From contig JAEUPH010000029.1 of NCBI GenBank assembly GCA_016790395.1, positions 1-47,800 on the forward strand: a DNA stretch of 47,800 nucleotides. Reading direction: 5' to 3'. The position numbers and the translations under genes were made by a program. Positions within the stretch are counted from its first letter, which is position 1. Each line of letters opens with the position of its first letter. The notes below the pieces were generated by a model. That model was not told where the DNA came from. It saw only the letters and a list, made by a program, of their open reading frames with translations, and searched no databases. This DNA comes from Rubrivivax sp. (lineage in GTDB: Bacteria; Pseudomonadota; Gammaproteobacteria; Burkholderiales; Burkholderiaceae_C). This document shows positions 26,887-34,722 of the stretch, one piece after another.

Positions 26887-29057
26887 GGCGGGCTGCGGCC
26901 GCGCTGGCGATCGCCTCGCAGGCTGGCGCCTGGGCGCAGGCGCCAGCCACGGCCGAGCCCCAGCGCATCGAGATCAAGGGCGGCACCGACACCGACACCG
27001 AGCAGCGCCGCCGCGAGCCCGTGGCCAAGACGATCGTCGGGCGCGAGGAACTGGACAAGTACGGCGACGTCAGCGTGACCGACGTGCTCAAGCGCCAGCC
27101 CGGCGTCAACCTCAGCGGCGGCAACCCGCGGCTGCGCGGGCTGGGCGCGGGCTACACGCTGATCCTCGTCAACGGCGAGCCCGCACCGCCGGGCTTCAGC
27201 CTGGAGAACCTGCCACCTTCGCAGGTGGAGCGCATCGAGATCACCAAAGGCCCGACGGCCGAACACAGCACGCAGGCGGTGGCCGGCACCATCAACATCA
27301 TCCTGCGCGCGGCGCCCAGGCAGCGCCAGCGCGAGCTCAACCTGCGTACGGGTTGGCAGGCCTACAAGCCGCTGGCCGGCCTGAACGCGATGTGGGCCGA
27401 TCGCGTGGGCGATCTGTCGTTCTCGCTGCCCTTCTCGGCCTTTCAATGGGCCGGTGATGCCGACTACCGCAACGAGCGCGTCACCCGCGACACGGCCGGC
27501 GCGCCGCAGCATCTGCTCGCCCTGGGTCACGACCGCTGGTGGGGCGGTGGCGTCAACGTCGGCCCGCGCCTGAACTGGAAGCTGGGCGAGAACGGCACGC
27601 TGGAGTGGCAGACCTTCGCGCACCGCAACGAGTACAACACCGACGGCCGTTCCTTCACGCAGGTGCTGGCCGGCAGCACGCCCACCAGCGTGGACGACAC
27701 CACCGCCGTGCGCGGCCGCTGGCAGCAGCTGCGCACGGGCCTGAACTGGGTGCAGCGCTTCGACGAAGGGCGGCGGCTGGACGCCCGCGTGGGCCTCCAG
27801 GGATCGGGCGGCAACAACCGCATCGTCAACCTGGGCCGGGACGGGCAGGGCACGCAGACCATCGACCGCAACAGCTGGAACGAGAACAGCGAGCAGGCGC
27901 GCACGGCGGCCGGCAAGTTCACGCTTCCCGTGGGCGAGGCGCACACCGTCGTGGCCGGCTGGGACCTGGAGTTCAAGCAGCGCCGCGAGGTGCGCGCGGT
28001 GATCGAGAACGGCCAGCCACTGCTGAAGGATTTCGAGGCCGAGCCTTTCCACGCCCGCATACGGCGACAGGCCGGCTTCGTGCAGGACGAGTGGGCCATC
28101 TCGCCGCAGTGGTCCACCTACCTCGGGCTGCGCATGGAGACGATCGCGGTGCGCAGCGCGTCGCGCGTGGACGACCTCGCGTCGCGCAGCGAGGTGGTGT
28201 CACCGCTGTTCCACCTGAACTACCGGCCGGACCCCAAGCGCCGGGATCTCGTGCGCGGCAGCCTCACGCGGGCCTACAAGGCGCCCGAGCTCTCTTCGCT
28301 GCTGGCGCGCCCGTCGCTCAACACCAGCTATCCCACCGACACCACCAACCCCGAGAGCGGCCCGGACCGCGTCGGCAACCCGGGCCTCAGGCCTGAGCTC
28401 TCGACCAACCTCGACCTCGCCTTCGAGCGCTACTTCGCCGGCAATGGGGTGCTCAGCGTGGGCGTGTTCCACCGTCGCGTCAGCGGCCTGGTGCGCAACG
28501 CCGTGACGCTGGAGCGGCCGGTGTGGGCGACCGCCGACCGCTGGGTGTCGCGCCCGGTGAATCTGGCCGGCGCGCGCAGCACGGGCTACGAGATCGAGCT
28601 GAAAGGCCCGGCGCGCGACCTGCTGCCCGCCTGGGGCCTGCCGCCTGAGTTGAGCCTGCGCGCTTCGTTCAGCCGCTACCGCTCCAGCGTGGACGGCATC
28701 CCCGGTCCCGACAACCGGCTGGAACAGCAGCAGCCCTGGCAGTTGGCGGCCGGCCTCGACCACCGGGTGACGGCGTCGCCGCTGGGCTTCGGTGCGAACC
28801 TGTCGTACACGCCGGCCTACACCACGCAGCAGACCGTGGCGCAAACCCAGACCCAAGGCCGCGTGCGCGGCGTCGATGCCTACGCCAGCTGGACGTTCAG
28901 CCGCGAGTCCGTGGCGCGCCTGTCGCTGAACAACGTCTCGCCGCTGGACTCGGTCAGCGCCACGCGCACGGTGGAGGCCGGCGGCTTCGAACTGGCGAGT
29001 CTGAACGAACGGCAGAACCGCATGAGCCTCAACCTGAGCCTCAGCTTGAAGCTGTGA
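26883..29057 (+). CDS. TonB-dependent outer-membrane receptor
   Basis: A 724-residue receptor. After a short signal peptide ([19 protein letters not shown]) is a TonB-box-like stretch (QRIEIKGG), then the plug ([20 protein letters not shown] through [24 protein letters not shown], residues about 45-150), then a beta-barrel of alternating aromatic strands with [17 protein letters not shown] and [20 protein letters not shown], the usual late-barrel motif. It should import a siderophore, cobalamin or other large ligand; nothing identifies which. The C-terminal residue is Leu, not the Phe usual for BamA recognition. Start is TTG 26883 within the tex stop, so expression probably depends on tex translation. 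Confidence 0.88.
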
Positions 29058-30127
29058 AGCCGGCGCTGCGCATCCTGGCCGGCCCGCGCGCCCGTGCCCT
29101 GCTGCTGGAGCGCGGCCTGCGCGCCGAAGACGTGCGGGCCGTGCCGGCGGCCGCGGGCGGCCCCAAGGGCCTGGTGCTGAACCCGCTGGACCGCTTTCTC
29201 TTCGGCCACTGGCTGACGACACCGCAGACGGTGCACCTGTTGGGCGCCTCCATCGGAGCGTGGCGCATGGCCTGTGCCTGCCTGGCGGACGCCGATGCGT
29301 CACTGGCGCAGATGGCCGAGGACTACGTCACCCAGCGCTACGAGCATGCGCCGGGCAAGCCGCCGACGGCCCGCACGGTGAGCGAAGCCTTCGGTCGCAA
29401 GCTGGACGAACGGCTGGCGTCGCGCGCGGCCGAGCTGCTGTCGCACCCGACGCGCCGCCTGCACGTGTTCACGAGCCGCGGCCGCCACCTGCTGCGCCGC
29501 GAGGCGCGCGGGCGCACGGCCTTGGGTTATGCCGGTGCCTTTGCCGCCAATGCCCTGAGCCGCCGGGCGCTGGGGGGCTGGCTGGAGCGCGTGGTGTTCA
29601 GCGACCCGCGCACGCCGCTGCCTTTCCCCCTGGACGACTTCCGCACGCGCAGCGTCGAACTGACCCCTGCCAACCTCGGCGCCGCCGTGCTGGCCAGCTG
29701 TTCCATCCCCTTCTGGCTGCAGGCCGTGCACGACATCCCCGGCGCGCCCGGCGGAGCCTACTGGGACGGCGGCATCACCGACTACCACCTGCACCTGCGC
29801 TACGCAGCCCTGGGCGAGGGGCTGGTGCTGTACCCGCACTTCCAGGCGCAGGTGGTGCCCGGGTGGCTGGACAAGGCCTGGAAGCGCCGCCATCGCGCCA
29901 CGCCGGCGCTGGACAACGTCGTGGTGCTGGCTCCCGGGGCCCAGTGGGTGAGCACCCTTCCAGGTGGCAAGCTACCGGACCGCAGCGACTTCACCGCCTT
30001 CGGCGACGACATCGACGCCCGCATGCGGGCTTGGCGCCTGGCCATCGCCGAGAGCCACCGTCTCGCCGACGAATTCGCGGAACTCGTGGCCCGCAGCGCA
30101 CCGGTAGAGGCCGAAGCGCTGCCCTGA
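29054..30127 (+). CDS. Patatin-like phospholipase family protein
   Basis: A 357-residue predicted acyl hydrolase. The oxyanion/glycine-rich stretch is AAAGGPKGLVLNPLDRFLFG, the nucleophile elbow is HLLGASIGAWRMAC (GxSxG), and the catalytic Asp is in GAYWDGGITDYHLHL (DGG motif), together the Ser-Asp dyad of patatins. There is no signal peptide, so it is likely cytoplasmic or membrane-associated. Length and the FTSRGRHLLRREARGRTALG insert resemble a patatin subgroup found beside TonB receptors, though I cannot confirm that. GTG at 29054 overlaps the receptor stop, completing a tex-receptor-patatin chain. Confidence 0.85.
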   Translation: MKPALRILAGPRARALLLERGLRAEDVRAVPAAAGGPKGLVLNPLDRFLFGHWLTTPQTVHLLGASIGAWRMACACLADADASLAQMAEDYVTQRYEHAPGKPPTARTVSEAFGRKLDERLASRAAELLSHPTRRLHVFTSRGRHLLRREARGRTALGYAGAFAANALSRRALGGWLERVVFSDPRTPLPFPLDDFRTRSVELTPANLGAAVLASCSIPFWLQAVHDIPGAPGGAYWDGGITDYHLHLRYAALGEGLVLYPHFQAQVVPGWLDKAWKRRHRATPALDNVVVLAPGAQWVSTLPGGKLPDRSDFTAFGDDIDARMRAWRLAIAESHRLADEFAELVARSAPVEAEALP

Positions 30128-30182
30128 CTCGGCTAGACTTCCCGCTTCTGCAACGCACAAGGACGAGAAAGGCAGCCTGGTT

Positions 30183-30233
30183 ATGACACCGCGGACTACG
30201 CCCTTTTCCTTTGCCGAGGTCACCCTGACCTGA
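30183..30233 (+). CDS. Threonine-rich leader peptide of the thrS attenuator (candidate)
   Basis: A 16-codon open frame reading M-T-P-R-T-T-P-F-S-F-A-E-V-T-L-T, with five Thr codons: one ACA, an adjacent ACT ACG pair, and two ACC near the end. GAAAGG (30167-30172) lies 10 bases before its ATG, a reasonable ribosome-binding site. Its stop (30231-30233) abuts the antiterminator strand at 30235. It has no likely function as a protein; the predicted role is to sense charged tRNA-Thr by ribosome stalling and control read-through into thrS. I recognise no published leader of this kind for thrS in betaproteobacteria. Confidence 0.72.
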   Translation: MTPRTTPFSFAEVTLT

Positions 30234-30300
30234 CGGCCGCGCTGTCATGCCTGCCAAGGCACCCTTTTTCCAGACAGAAGCGCGGCCACCCCCGCGCTTC
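30185..30300 (+). promoter_or_regulatory. Candidate ribosome-mediated transcription attenuator of thrS
   Basis: Four strands with mutually exclusive pairings. Strand 1 (30185-30194, GACACCGCGG, inside the leader peptide) pairs with strand 2 (30237-30246, CCGCGCTGTC) at 9 of 10 positions. Strand 2 (30235-30243, GGCCGCGCT) pairs perfectly with strand 3 (30279-30287, AGCGCGGCC), extended by 30244-30246 with 30273-30275 across a bulge. Strand 3 (30277-30285) pairs perfectly with strand 4 (30292-30300), the terminator. A ribosome stalled at the Thr pair (codons 5-6) would cover strand 1 and free strand 2 to block the terminator; one reaching the stop would cover strand 2 and allow termination. Confidence 0.72.
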
Positions 30301-30308
30301 TTTCGTTT
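30277..30308 (+). terminator. Attenuator terminator hairpin before thrS
   Basis: GAAGCGCGG (30277-30285) and CCGCGCTTC (30292-30300) form a perfect 9-bp stem with a 6-base loop, followed by TTTCGTTT (30301-30308), six T in eight. It lies immediately upstream of the thrS GGAGG (30310-30314), so it is placed to stop transcription before thrS rather than end the patatin transcript only. Confidence 0.8.
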
Positions 30309-30320
30309 CGGAGGTCCGAC

Positions 30321-32228
30321 ATGATCCACATCACGCTCCCCGACGGCTCGTGCCGTGAGTTCCCGGGTCCGGTCACGGTGGCCGAGGTGGCCGCCGGCAT
30401 CGGCGCCGGTCTGGCCAAGGCCGCGCTGGCCGGCAAGGTCGACGGCAAGCTCGTCGACACGAGTTTCTCCATCGCGCAGGACGCGCAACTGGCCATCGTC
30501 ACGGACAAGGACGCCGACGGGCTGGAGATCATCCGCCACAGCACGGCGCACCTGCTGGCCTACGCGGTCAAGGAGCTGTTCCCCGAGGCCCAGGTGACCA
30601 TCGGCCCGGTGGTGGAGAACGGCTTCTACTACGACTTCGCCTACAAGCGGCCCTTCACGCCGGAAGACCTGGCGGCCATCGAGAAGCGCATGGGCGAGCT
30701 GGCCGCGAAGAACGAGCCCGTGGTGCGCCGCGTGCTGCCGCGCGACGAGGCCGTGGCCTACTTCAAGGGCCTGGGCGAGCACTACAAGGCCGAGATCATC
30801 GGCAGCATCCCGCCCGGCGAGGACGTGAGCCTGTACCGCGAAGGCGGCTTCGAGGACCTCTGCCGCGGCCCCCACGTGCCCAGCACGGGGCGCCTGAAGC
30901 ACTTCAAGCTGATGAAGGTGGCCGGGGCCTACTGGCGCGGCGACCAGGCCAACGAGCAGCTGCAGCGCATCTACGGTACGGCCTGGGCTACGAAGGAGGC
31001 CCTGCAGCAGTACCTGACGATGCTGGAAGAGGCGGAGAAGCGCGACCACCGCAAGCTCGGCCGCGAACTCGACCTCTTCCACCTGGACGAGCACAGTCCC
31101 GGCACGGTGTTCTGGCACCCCAAGGGCTGGACGTTGTGGCAGGAGGTGGAGCAGTACATGCGCCGCGTCTACCGCGACAACGGCTACCAGGAGGTCAAGG
31201 GGCCGCAGATCCTGGACCAGGGTCTGTGGGAGAAGACGGGCCACTGGGACAAGTACCGCGAGAACATGTTCGTCACGGAGTCGGAAAAGCGCAGCTACGC
31301 GCTCAAGCCGATGAACTGTCCCGGCCACATCCTGATCTTCAAGCAGGGCATCAAGAGCTACCGTGACCTGCCGCTGCGCTACGGCGAGTTCGGCAACTGC
31401 CACCGCAACGAACCGACGGGAGGCCTGCACGGCATCATGCGCGTGCGCGCCTTCACGCAGGACGACGGCCACATCTTCTGCACGGAAGACCAGATCCAGG
31501 CCGAAGTCACGGCCTTCACGGCGCTGCTGCAGAAGGTCTACCAGGACTTCGGCTTCACGGACATCATCTACAAGCTCTCCACGCGGCCCGAGAAGCGCAT
31601 CGGCACGGACGAGAGCTGGGACAAGGCCGAGGCCGCCCTGGCCGAGGGTCTGCGCGCCTCGGGCTGCGACTTCGAGTACCTGCCTGGCGAGGGCGCCTTC
31701 TACGGCCCGAAGATCGAGTACACGCTCAAGGACGCACTCGGCCGCCCCTGGCAGTGCGGCACCATCCAGGTCGACCCCAACCTGCCCGAGCGTCTGGGCG
31801 CGGAGTACGTGGCCGAGGACAGCGCGCGCAAGCACCCGGTCATCCTGCACCGTGCCATCGTCGGCAGCCTGGAGCGCTTCATCGGCATCCTCATCGAGCA
31901 GCACGCCGGCGCGCTGCCCGTCTGGCTGGCGCCACAGCAGGTGGTGGTGGCCTCGATCACGGAATCGCAGGGCGACTACGCGACGGAGGTGGCGAAAACG
32001 CTGCAAAAACAAGGAGTTAGGGCGCAGGCGGATTTGCGGAACGAGAAAATCAGCTATAAAATCCGCGAGCATTCGTTGCAGAAGGTCCCGTTCATCCTGG
32101 TCGTCGGCGACAAGGAGAAGGCAGGCGGGGCCGTTGCCGTGCGCGCCCGCGGGGGCCAGGATCTCGGTGTCATGCCGCTCAGCAGCTTCCAGGCGAAGAT
32201 TGCCAGCGACATCGCCACCAGAACCTGA
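30321..32228 (+). CDS. thrS: Threonyl-tRNA synthetase
   Basis: A 635-residue class II synthetase charging tRNA-Thr. Domains: TGS (1-60, [20 protein letters not shown]), N2 editing domain with [10 protein letters not shown] and [10 protein letters not shown] supplying the HxxxH/CxxxH cluster that removes mischarged Ser, catalytic core with motif 1 region, the zinc Cys in PMNCPGHI, motif 2 ([23 protein letters not shown]), motif 3 ([17 protein letters not shown]), and the anticodon-binding domain ([35 protein letters not shown]). GGAGG is six bases before ATG 30321. The leader suggests control by threonyl-tRNA. Codons around 32000-32065 are unusually AT-rich, probably owing to an internal promoter for infC. 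Confidence 0.97.
   Translation: MIHITLPDGSCREFPGPVTVAEVAAGIGAGLAKAALAGKVDGKLVDTSFSIAQDAQLAIVTDKDADGLEIIRHSTAHLLAYAVKELFPEAQVTIGPVVENGFYYDFAYKRPFTPEDLAAIEKRMGELAAKNEPVVRRVLPRDEAVAYFKGLGEHYKAEIIGSIPPGEDVSLYREGGFEDLCRGPHVPSTGRLKHFKLMKVAGAYWRGDQANEQLQRIYGTAWATKEALQQYLTMLEEAEKRDHRKLGRELDLFHLDEHSPGTVFWHPKGWTLWQEVEQYMRRVYRDNGYQEVKGPQILDQGLWEKTGHWDKYRENMFVTESEKRSYALKPMNCPGHILIFKQGIKSYRDLPLRYGEFGNCHRNEPTGGLHGIMRVRAFTQDDGHIFCTEDQIQAEVTAFTALLQKVYQDFGFTDIIYKLSTRPEKRIGTDESWDKAEAALAEGLRASGCDFEYLPGEGAFYGPKIEYTLKDALGRPWQCGTIQVDPNLPERLGAEYVAEDSARKHPVILHRAIVGSLERFIGILIEQHAGALPVWLAPQQVVVASITESQGDYATEVAKTLQKQGVRAQADLRNEKISYKIREHSLQKVPFILVVGDKEKAGGAVAVRARGGQDLGVMPLSSFQAKIASDIATRT
32033..32062 (+). promoter_or_regulatory. 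Possible internal promoter for infC within thrS
   Basis: TATAAA (32055-32060) and TTTGCG (32033-32038) are separated by 16 bases, inside an AT-rich patch (about 31995-32065) of coding sequence with several AAA, GGA, GTT and AGG codons rare elsewhere in this window. In E. coli, infC-rplT promoters also lie within thrS, so the position is suggestive. The -35 match is weak. Confidence 0.4.
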
Positions 32229-32298
32229 GCGTCCGCAGGCGCGTTGTCGTCTTTATCGTGGCCCGATCTGCCTTCGGGTTGCATCAGGAGCTGGAACC

Positions 32299-32850
32299 AT
32301 CGCTACCTTCATGGACCGCCGCGTGCCCAACGCGGAGCGCAAACACCGGTTGAACCGGGAGATCATGGCACCGCAGGTGCGGCTCAACGGAGTCGAGAAC
32401 GAGCCCCTGGGCATCGTCTCCACGATGGAAGCGCTTCGCATGGCCGGGGAACTGGACGTCGATCTGGTCGAGATCGCAGCCACCGCAGACCCCCCCGTGT
32501 GCCGGCTCATGGACTACGGCAAGTTCAAGTACCAGGAGCAGAAGAAGGCGGCCGAGGCCAAGGCCAAGCAGAAGGTCATCGAGGTCAAGGAAGTGAAGTT
32601 CCGGCCTGGCACGGACGACGGCGACTACGCGATCAAGATGCGCAACCTGCGTCGATTCATCGCGGAAGACGGCGACAAGGGCAAGGTCACGCTGCGCTTC
32701 CGAGGCCGCGAGATCACGCACCAGGACATCGGAATGCGCATGCTGGAACGCATCCGCGATGAATTGGCCGATGTCGCGATGGTGGAACACATGCCCAAGC
32801 TCGAAGGGCGCCAGATGATCATGGTGCTGGCGCCCAAGCGGAAGCAGTAG
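32299..32850 (+). CDS. infC: Translation initiation factor IF-3, ATC start
   Basis: A 183-residue IF-3. The N-terminal domain begins [26 protein letters not shown], continues through [29 protein letters not shown], and the C-terminal domain spans [28 protein letters not shown] to [16 protein letters not shown]. The start is taken as ATC at 32299, because AGGAG (32286-32290) lies eight bases before it; the first in-frame ATG (32311) is 20 bases from that site. A rare start codon is expected: IF-3 discriminates against non-canonical starts and autoregulates its own translation (AUU in E. coli). It lies 70 bases after thrS. Confidence 0.93.
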   Translation: MATFMDRRVPNAERKHRLNREIMAPQVRLNGVENEPLGIVSTMEALRMAGELDVDLVEIAATADPPVCRLMDYGKFKYQEQKKAAEAKAKQKVIEVKEVKFRPGTDDGDYAIKMRNLRRFIAEDGDKGKVTLRFRGREITHQDIGMRMLERIRDELADVAMVEHMPKLEGRQMIMVLAPKRKQ

Positions 32851-32868
32851 TTTTTTCGGGGTTCGCGG

Positions 32869-32938
32869 CCACGGTCTGGTCACCGTGGCGGTGAAGAGAA
32901 GCGGCTTCAGGCCAGCAAGTGCACCGGTCTCCCGGTGC
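32869..32938 (+). promoter_or_regulatory. Two-hairpin leader ahead of rpmI-rplT
   Basis: The 120-base gap between infC and rpmI holds two perfect 7-bp stems: CCACGGT/ACCGTGG (32869-32875/32882-32888) and GCACCGG/CCGGTGC (32921-32927/32932-32938). The second ends about 20 bases before the AAGGAG of rpmI. In E. coli and Bacillus, L20 represses the rpmI-rplT mRNA by binding structured leader RNA; this gap is where such a leader would lie, but I did not find a recognisable L20 consensus. Confidence 0.45.
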
Positions 32939-32970
32939 CGCCTGCAGCAGCAATCAAAGAAGGAGCAGTC

Positions 32971-33174
32971 ATGCCCAAGATGAAGACCAAGAGCAGCGCC
33001 AAGAAGCGCTTCCGCGTGCGCCCGGGTGGCACCGTCAAGCGGGGTCAGGCGTACAAGCGCCACATCCTCACGAAGAAGAGCACCAGCCGCAAGCGCAACC
33101 TGCGCGGCGCCGTGAACGTGCACGAGACCAATCTCGGCCACATGGCCCAGATGCTGCCGTTCGCCGGTCTGTAA
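32971..33174 (+). CDS. rpmI: Ribosomal protein L35
   Basis: A 67-residue highly basic large-subunit protein: [19 protein letters not shown], then the [18 protein letters not shown] core and an acidic-free C-terminus ending MLPFAGL. The start at 32971 has AAGGAG at 32960-32965; an in-frame upstream start at 32935 only adds unrelated residues. It is 29 bases before rplT and part of the thrS-infC-rpmI-rplT block. Confidence 0.96.
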   Translation: MPKMKTKSSAKKRFRVRPGGTVKRGQAYKRHILTKKSTSRKRNLRGAVNVHETNLGHMAQMLPFAGL

Positions 33175-33203
33175 CCCACTGAACACGCAAGAAGGAACAA
33201 GAC

Positions 33204-33560
33204 ATGCCTCGCGTCAAACGTGGTGTTACCGCCCACGCCCGTCACAAGAAGATCCTGGCCCTGGCCAAGGGCTTCCGCGGCCGCCGCAAGAACGTCTTCC
33301 GCATCGCCAAACAAGCGGTGATGAAGGCCGGCCAGTATGCCTACCGTGACCGTCGCACCCGCAAGCGGGTGTTCCGCCAGCTCTGGATCGCGCGCATCAA
33401 CGCCGCGAGCCGCGAACTGGGTGTCACCTACAGCAAGTTCATGGCCGGCCTGAAGAAGGCCAACATCGAGATCGACCGCAAGGTCCTTTCCGACATGGCC
33501 ATTCACGACCCCGCTGCGTTCAGCAGCATCGTCGAGAAGGTGAAGGCTCAGTTGGCTTGA
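33204..33560 (+). CDS. rplT: Ribosomal protein L20
   Basis: A 118-residue L20 with the basic N-terminal extension ([40 protein letters not shown]) and the globular C-terminal part ([20 protein letters not shown] to [20 protein letters not shown]). L20 binds 23S rRNA early in assembly and in model bacteria represses its own operon. GAAGGA upstream of 33204 is a good ribosome-binding site. The stop overlaps an ATG (TGATG at 33558-33562) whose frame runs open into pheS. Confidence 0.97.
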   Translation: MPRVKRGVTAHARHKKILALAKGFRGRRKNVFRIAKQAVMKAGQYAYRDRRTRKRVFRQLWIARINAASRELGVTYSKFMAGLKKANIEIDRKVLSDMAIHDPAAFSSIVEKVKAQLA

Positions 33561-33610
33561 TGATCCGCCGACGGTGGCCCTCGTGGGCAGCCGAAGGCTC
33601 AAGCCCTCGA

Positions 33611-33639
33611 AGGCCGTCACCTGAGGACGGCCTTTTTTT
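33611..33639 (+). terminator. Intrinsic terminator between rplT and pheS
   Basis: AGGCCGTC (33611-33618) and GACGGCCT (33626-33633) form a perfect 8-bp stem with a 7-base loop, running into seven T (33633-33639). It lies 17 bases before the pheS ATG. It may end the ribosomal-protein transcript or act as a partial read-through point; I found no Phe-rich leader before it as in E. coli pheM. Confidence 0.85.
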
Positions 33640-33655
33640 CGTCTTTTCTCCCGAC

Positions 33656-34699
33656 ATGAACGATCTCGATCTCCTCGTGCAAGCTGCCGAGGCCGACTTC
33701 GCCGCCGCCACCGGCGCCGCCGCGCTGGAAGACGCCAAGGCACGTTACCTCGGCAAGGCCGGCCGCGTGACCGAGCAACTCAAGGCCATGGCGGCGCTGC
33801 CGCATGAGCAGAAGAAGACGCGCGGTGCCGAGATCAACCAGGCCAAGGCCCGCATCGAATCGGCCTTGCAGGCTCGCCGCGAAGCCTTGGCGGCTGCCGA
33901 ACTCGAAGCGCAGTTGCGCGCCGAGGCGCTGGACGTCACGCTGCCGGGCCGCAGGCGCGGCAACGGTGGCCTGCACCCGGTGAGTCGCACCATCGAGCGC
34001 ATCGAGGCCATCTTCGGCTCCATGGGCTTCGATGTGGCCGACGGCCCTGAGATCGAGACCGACTGGATGAGCTTCACGGCGCTGAACAACCCCGAGAACC
34101 ATCCTGCGCGTTCGATGCAGGACACCTTCTACGTCGAGCTGAAGGACGCCGAAGGCCGCTGGCTCAACCTGCGCCCGCACACCAGCCCGATGCAGGTGCG
34201 CTATGCGCGCGCCCATGCGGCGAAGTACGCGAACCTGGACCCGATGCCCGAGATCCGCGTCATCGCTCCGGGCCGCGTGTACCGCGTCGACAGCGACGCC
34301 ACGCACTCACCCATGTTCCACCAGATCGAAGGCCTGTGGCTCGGCGAGAACGTCAGCTTCAAGGACCTGAAGGTGGTGTTTGCCGACTTCATCGGCCGGT
34401 TCTTCGAGACCGACGACTTCGACGTGCGCTTCCGGCCGTCCTACTTCCCGTTCACCGAGCCCAGCGCCGAGATCGACATCCGCTTCGGCAGCGGCCCGCT
34501 GGCTGGCAAGTGGCTGGAAGTGGCGGGCTCCGGCCAGGTGCATCCGAACGTGGTTCGCAACTTCGGCCTCGACCCCGAGAAGAACATCGGCTTCGCCTTC
34601 GGCATCGGCGCCGACCGCTTCGCGATGCTCCGCTACGGCATCGACGACCTGCGCCTGATGTTCGACGGCGACCTGCGTTTCCTGTCCCAGTTCAACTGA
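33656..34699 (+). CDS. pheS: Phenylalanyl-tRNA synthetase alpha subunit
   Basis: A 347-residue class II catalytic subunit. The N-terminal coiled coil ([16 protein letters not shown] to about residue 100) binds tRNA. The core has [19 protein letters not shown], motif 2 in [16 protein letters not shown] and [22 protein letters not shown], and motif 3 in [21 protein letters not shown]. The start MNDLDLLVQ fits the family; no Shine-Dalgarno precedes it (pyrimidine-rich CTTTTCTCCCGAC). The frame is open back to ATG 33560, which would give a 32-residue extension across the terminator hairpin; I regard that as unlikely but note it. pheT follows 23 bases later. Confidence 0.95.
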   Translation: MNDLDLLVQAAEADFAAATGAAALEDAKARYLGKAGRVTEQLKAMAALPHEQKKTRGAEINQAKARIESALQARREALAAAELEAQLRAEALDVTLPGRRRGNGGLHPVSRTIERIEAIFGSMGFDVADGPEIETDWMSFTALNNPENHPARSMQDTFYVELKDAEGRWLNLRPHTSPMQVRYARAHAAKYANLDPMPEIRVIAPGRVYRVDSDATHSPMFHQIEGLWLGENVSFKDLKVVFADFIGRFFETDDFDVRFRPSYFPFTEPSAEIDIRFGSGPLAGKWLEVAGSGQVHPNVVRNFGLDPEKNIGFAFGIGADRFAMLRYGIDDLRLMFDGDLRFLSQFN

Positions 34700-34722
34700 A
34701 CCGAAGCTTCCCCCAGAGCGCC

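Noticed and set aside
30128-30320. T-box riboswitch upstream of thrS
   Set aside because: No T-box consensus or specifier stem; the Thr leader with alternative stems explains the region better.
33561-33655. pheM-like Phe leader peptide
   Set aside because: The only Phe codons lie in the T-tract after the hairpin, so a stalled ribosome could not affect its formation, and no stop separates the frame from pheS.
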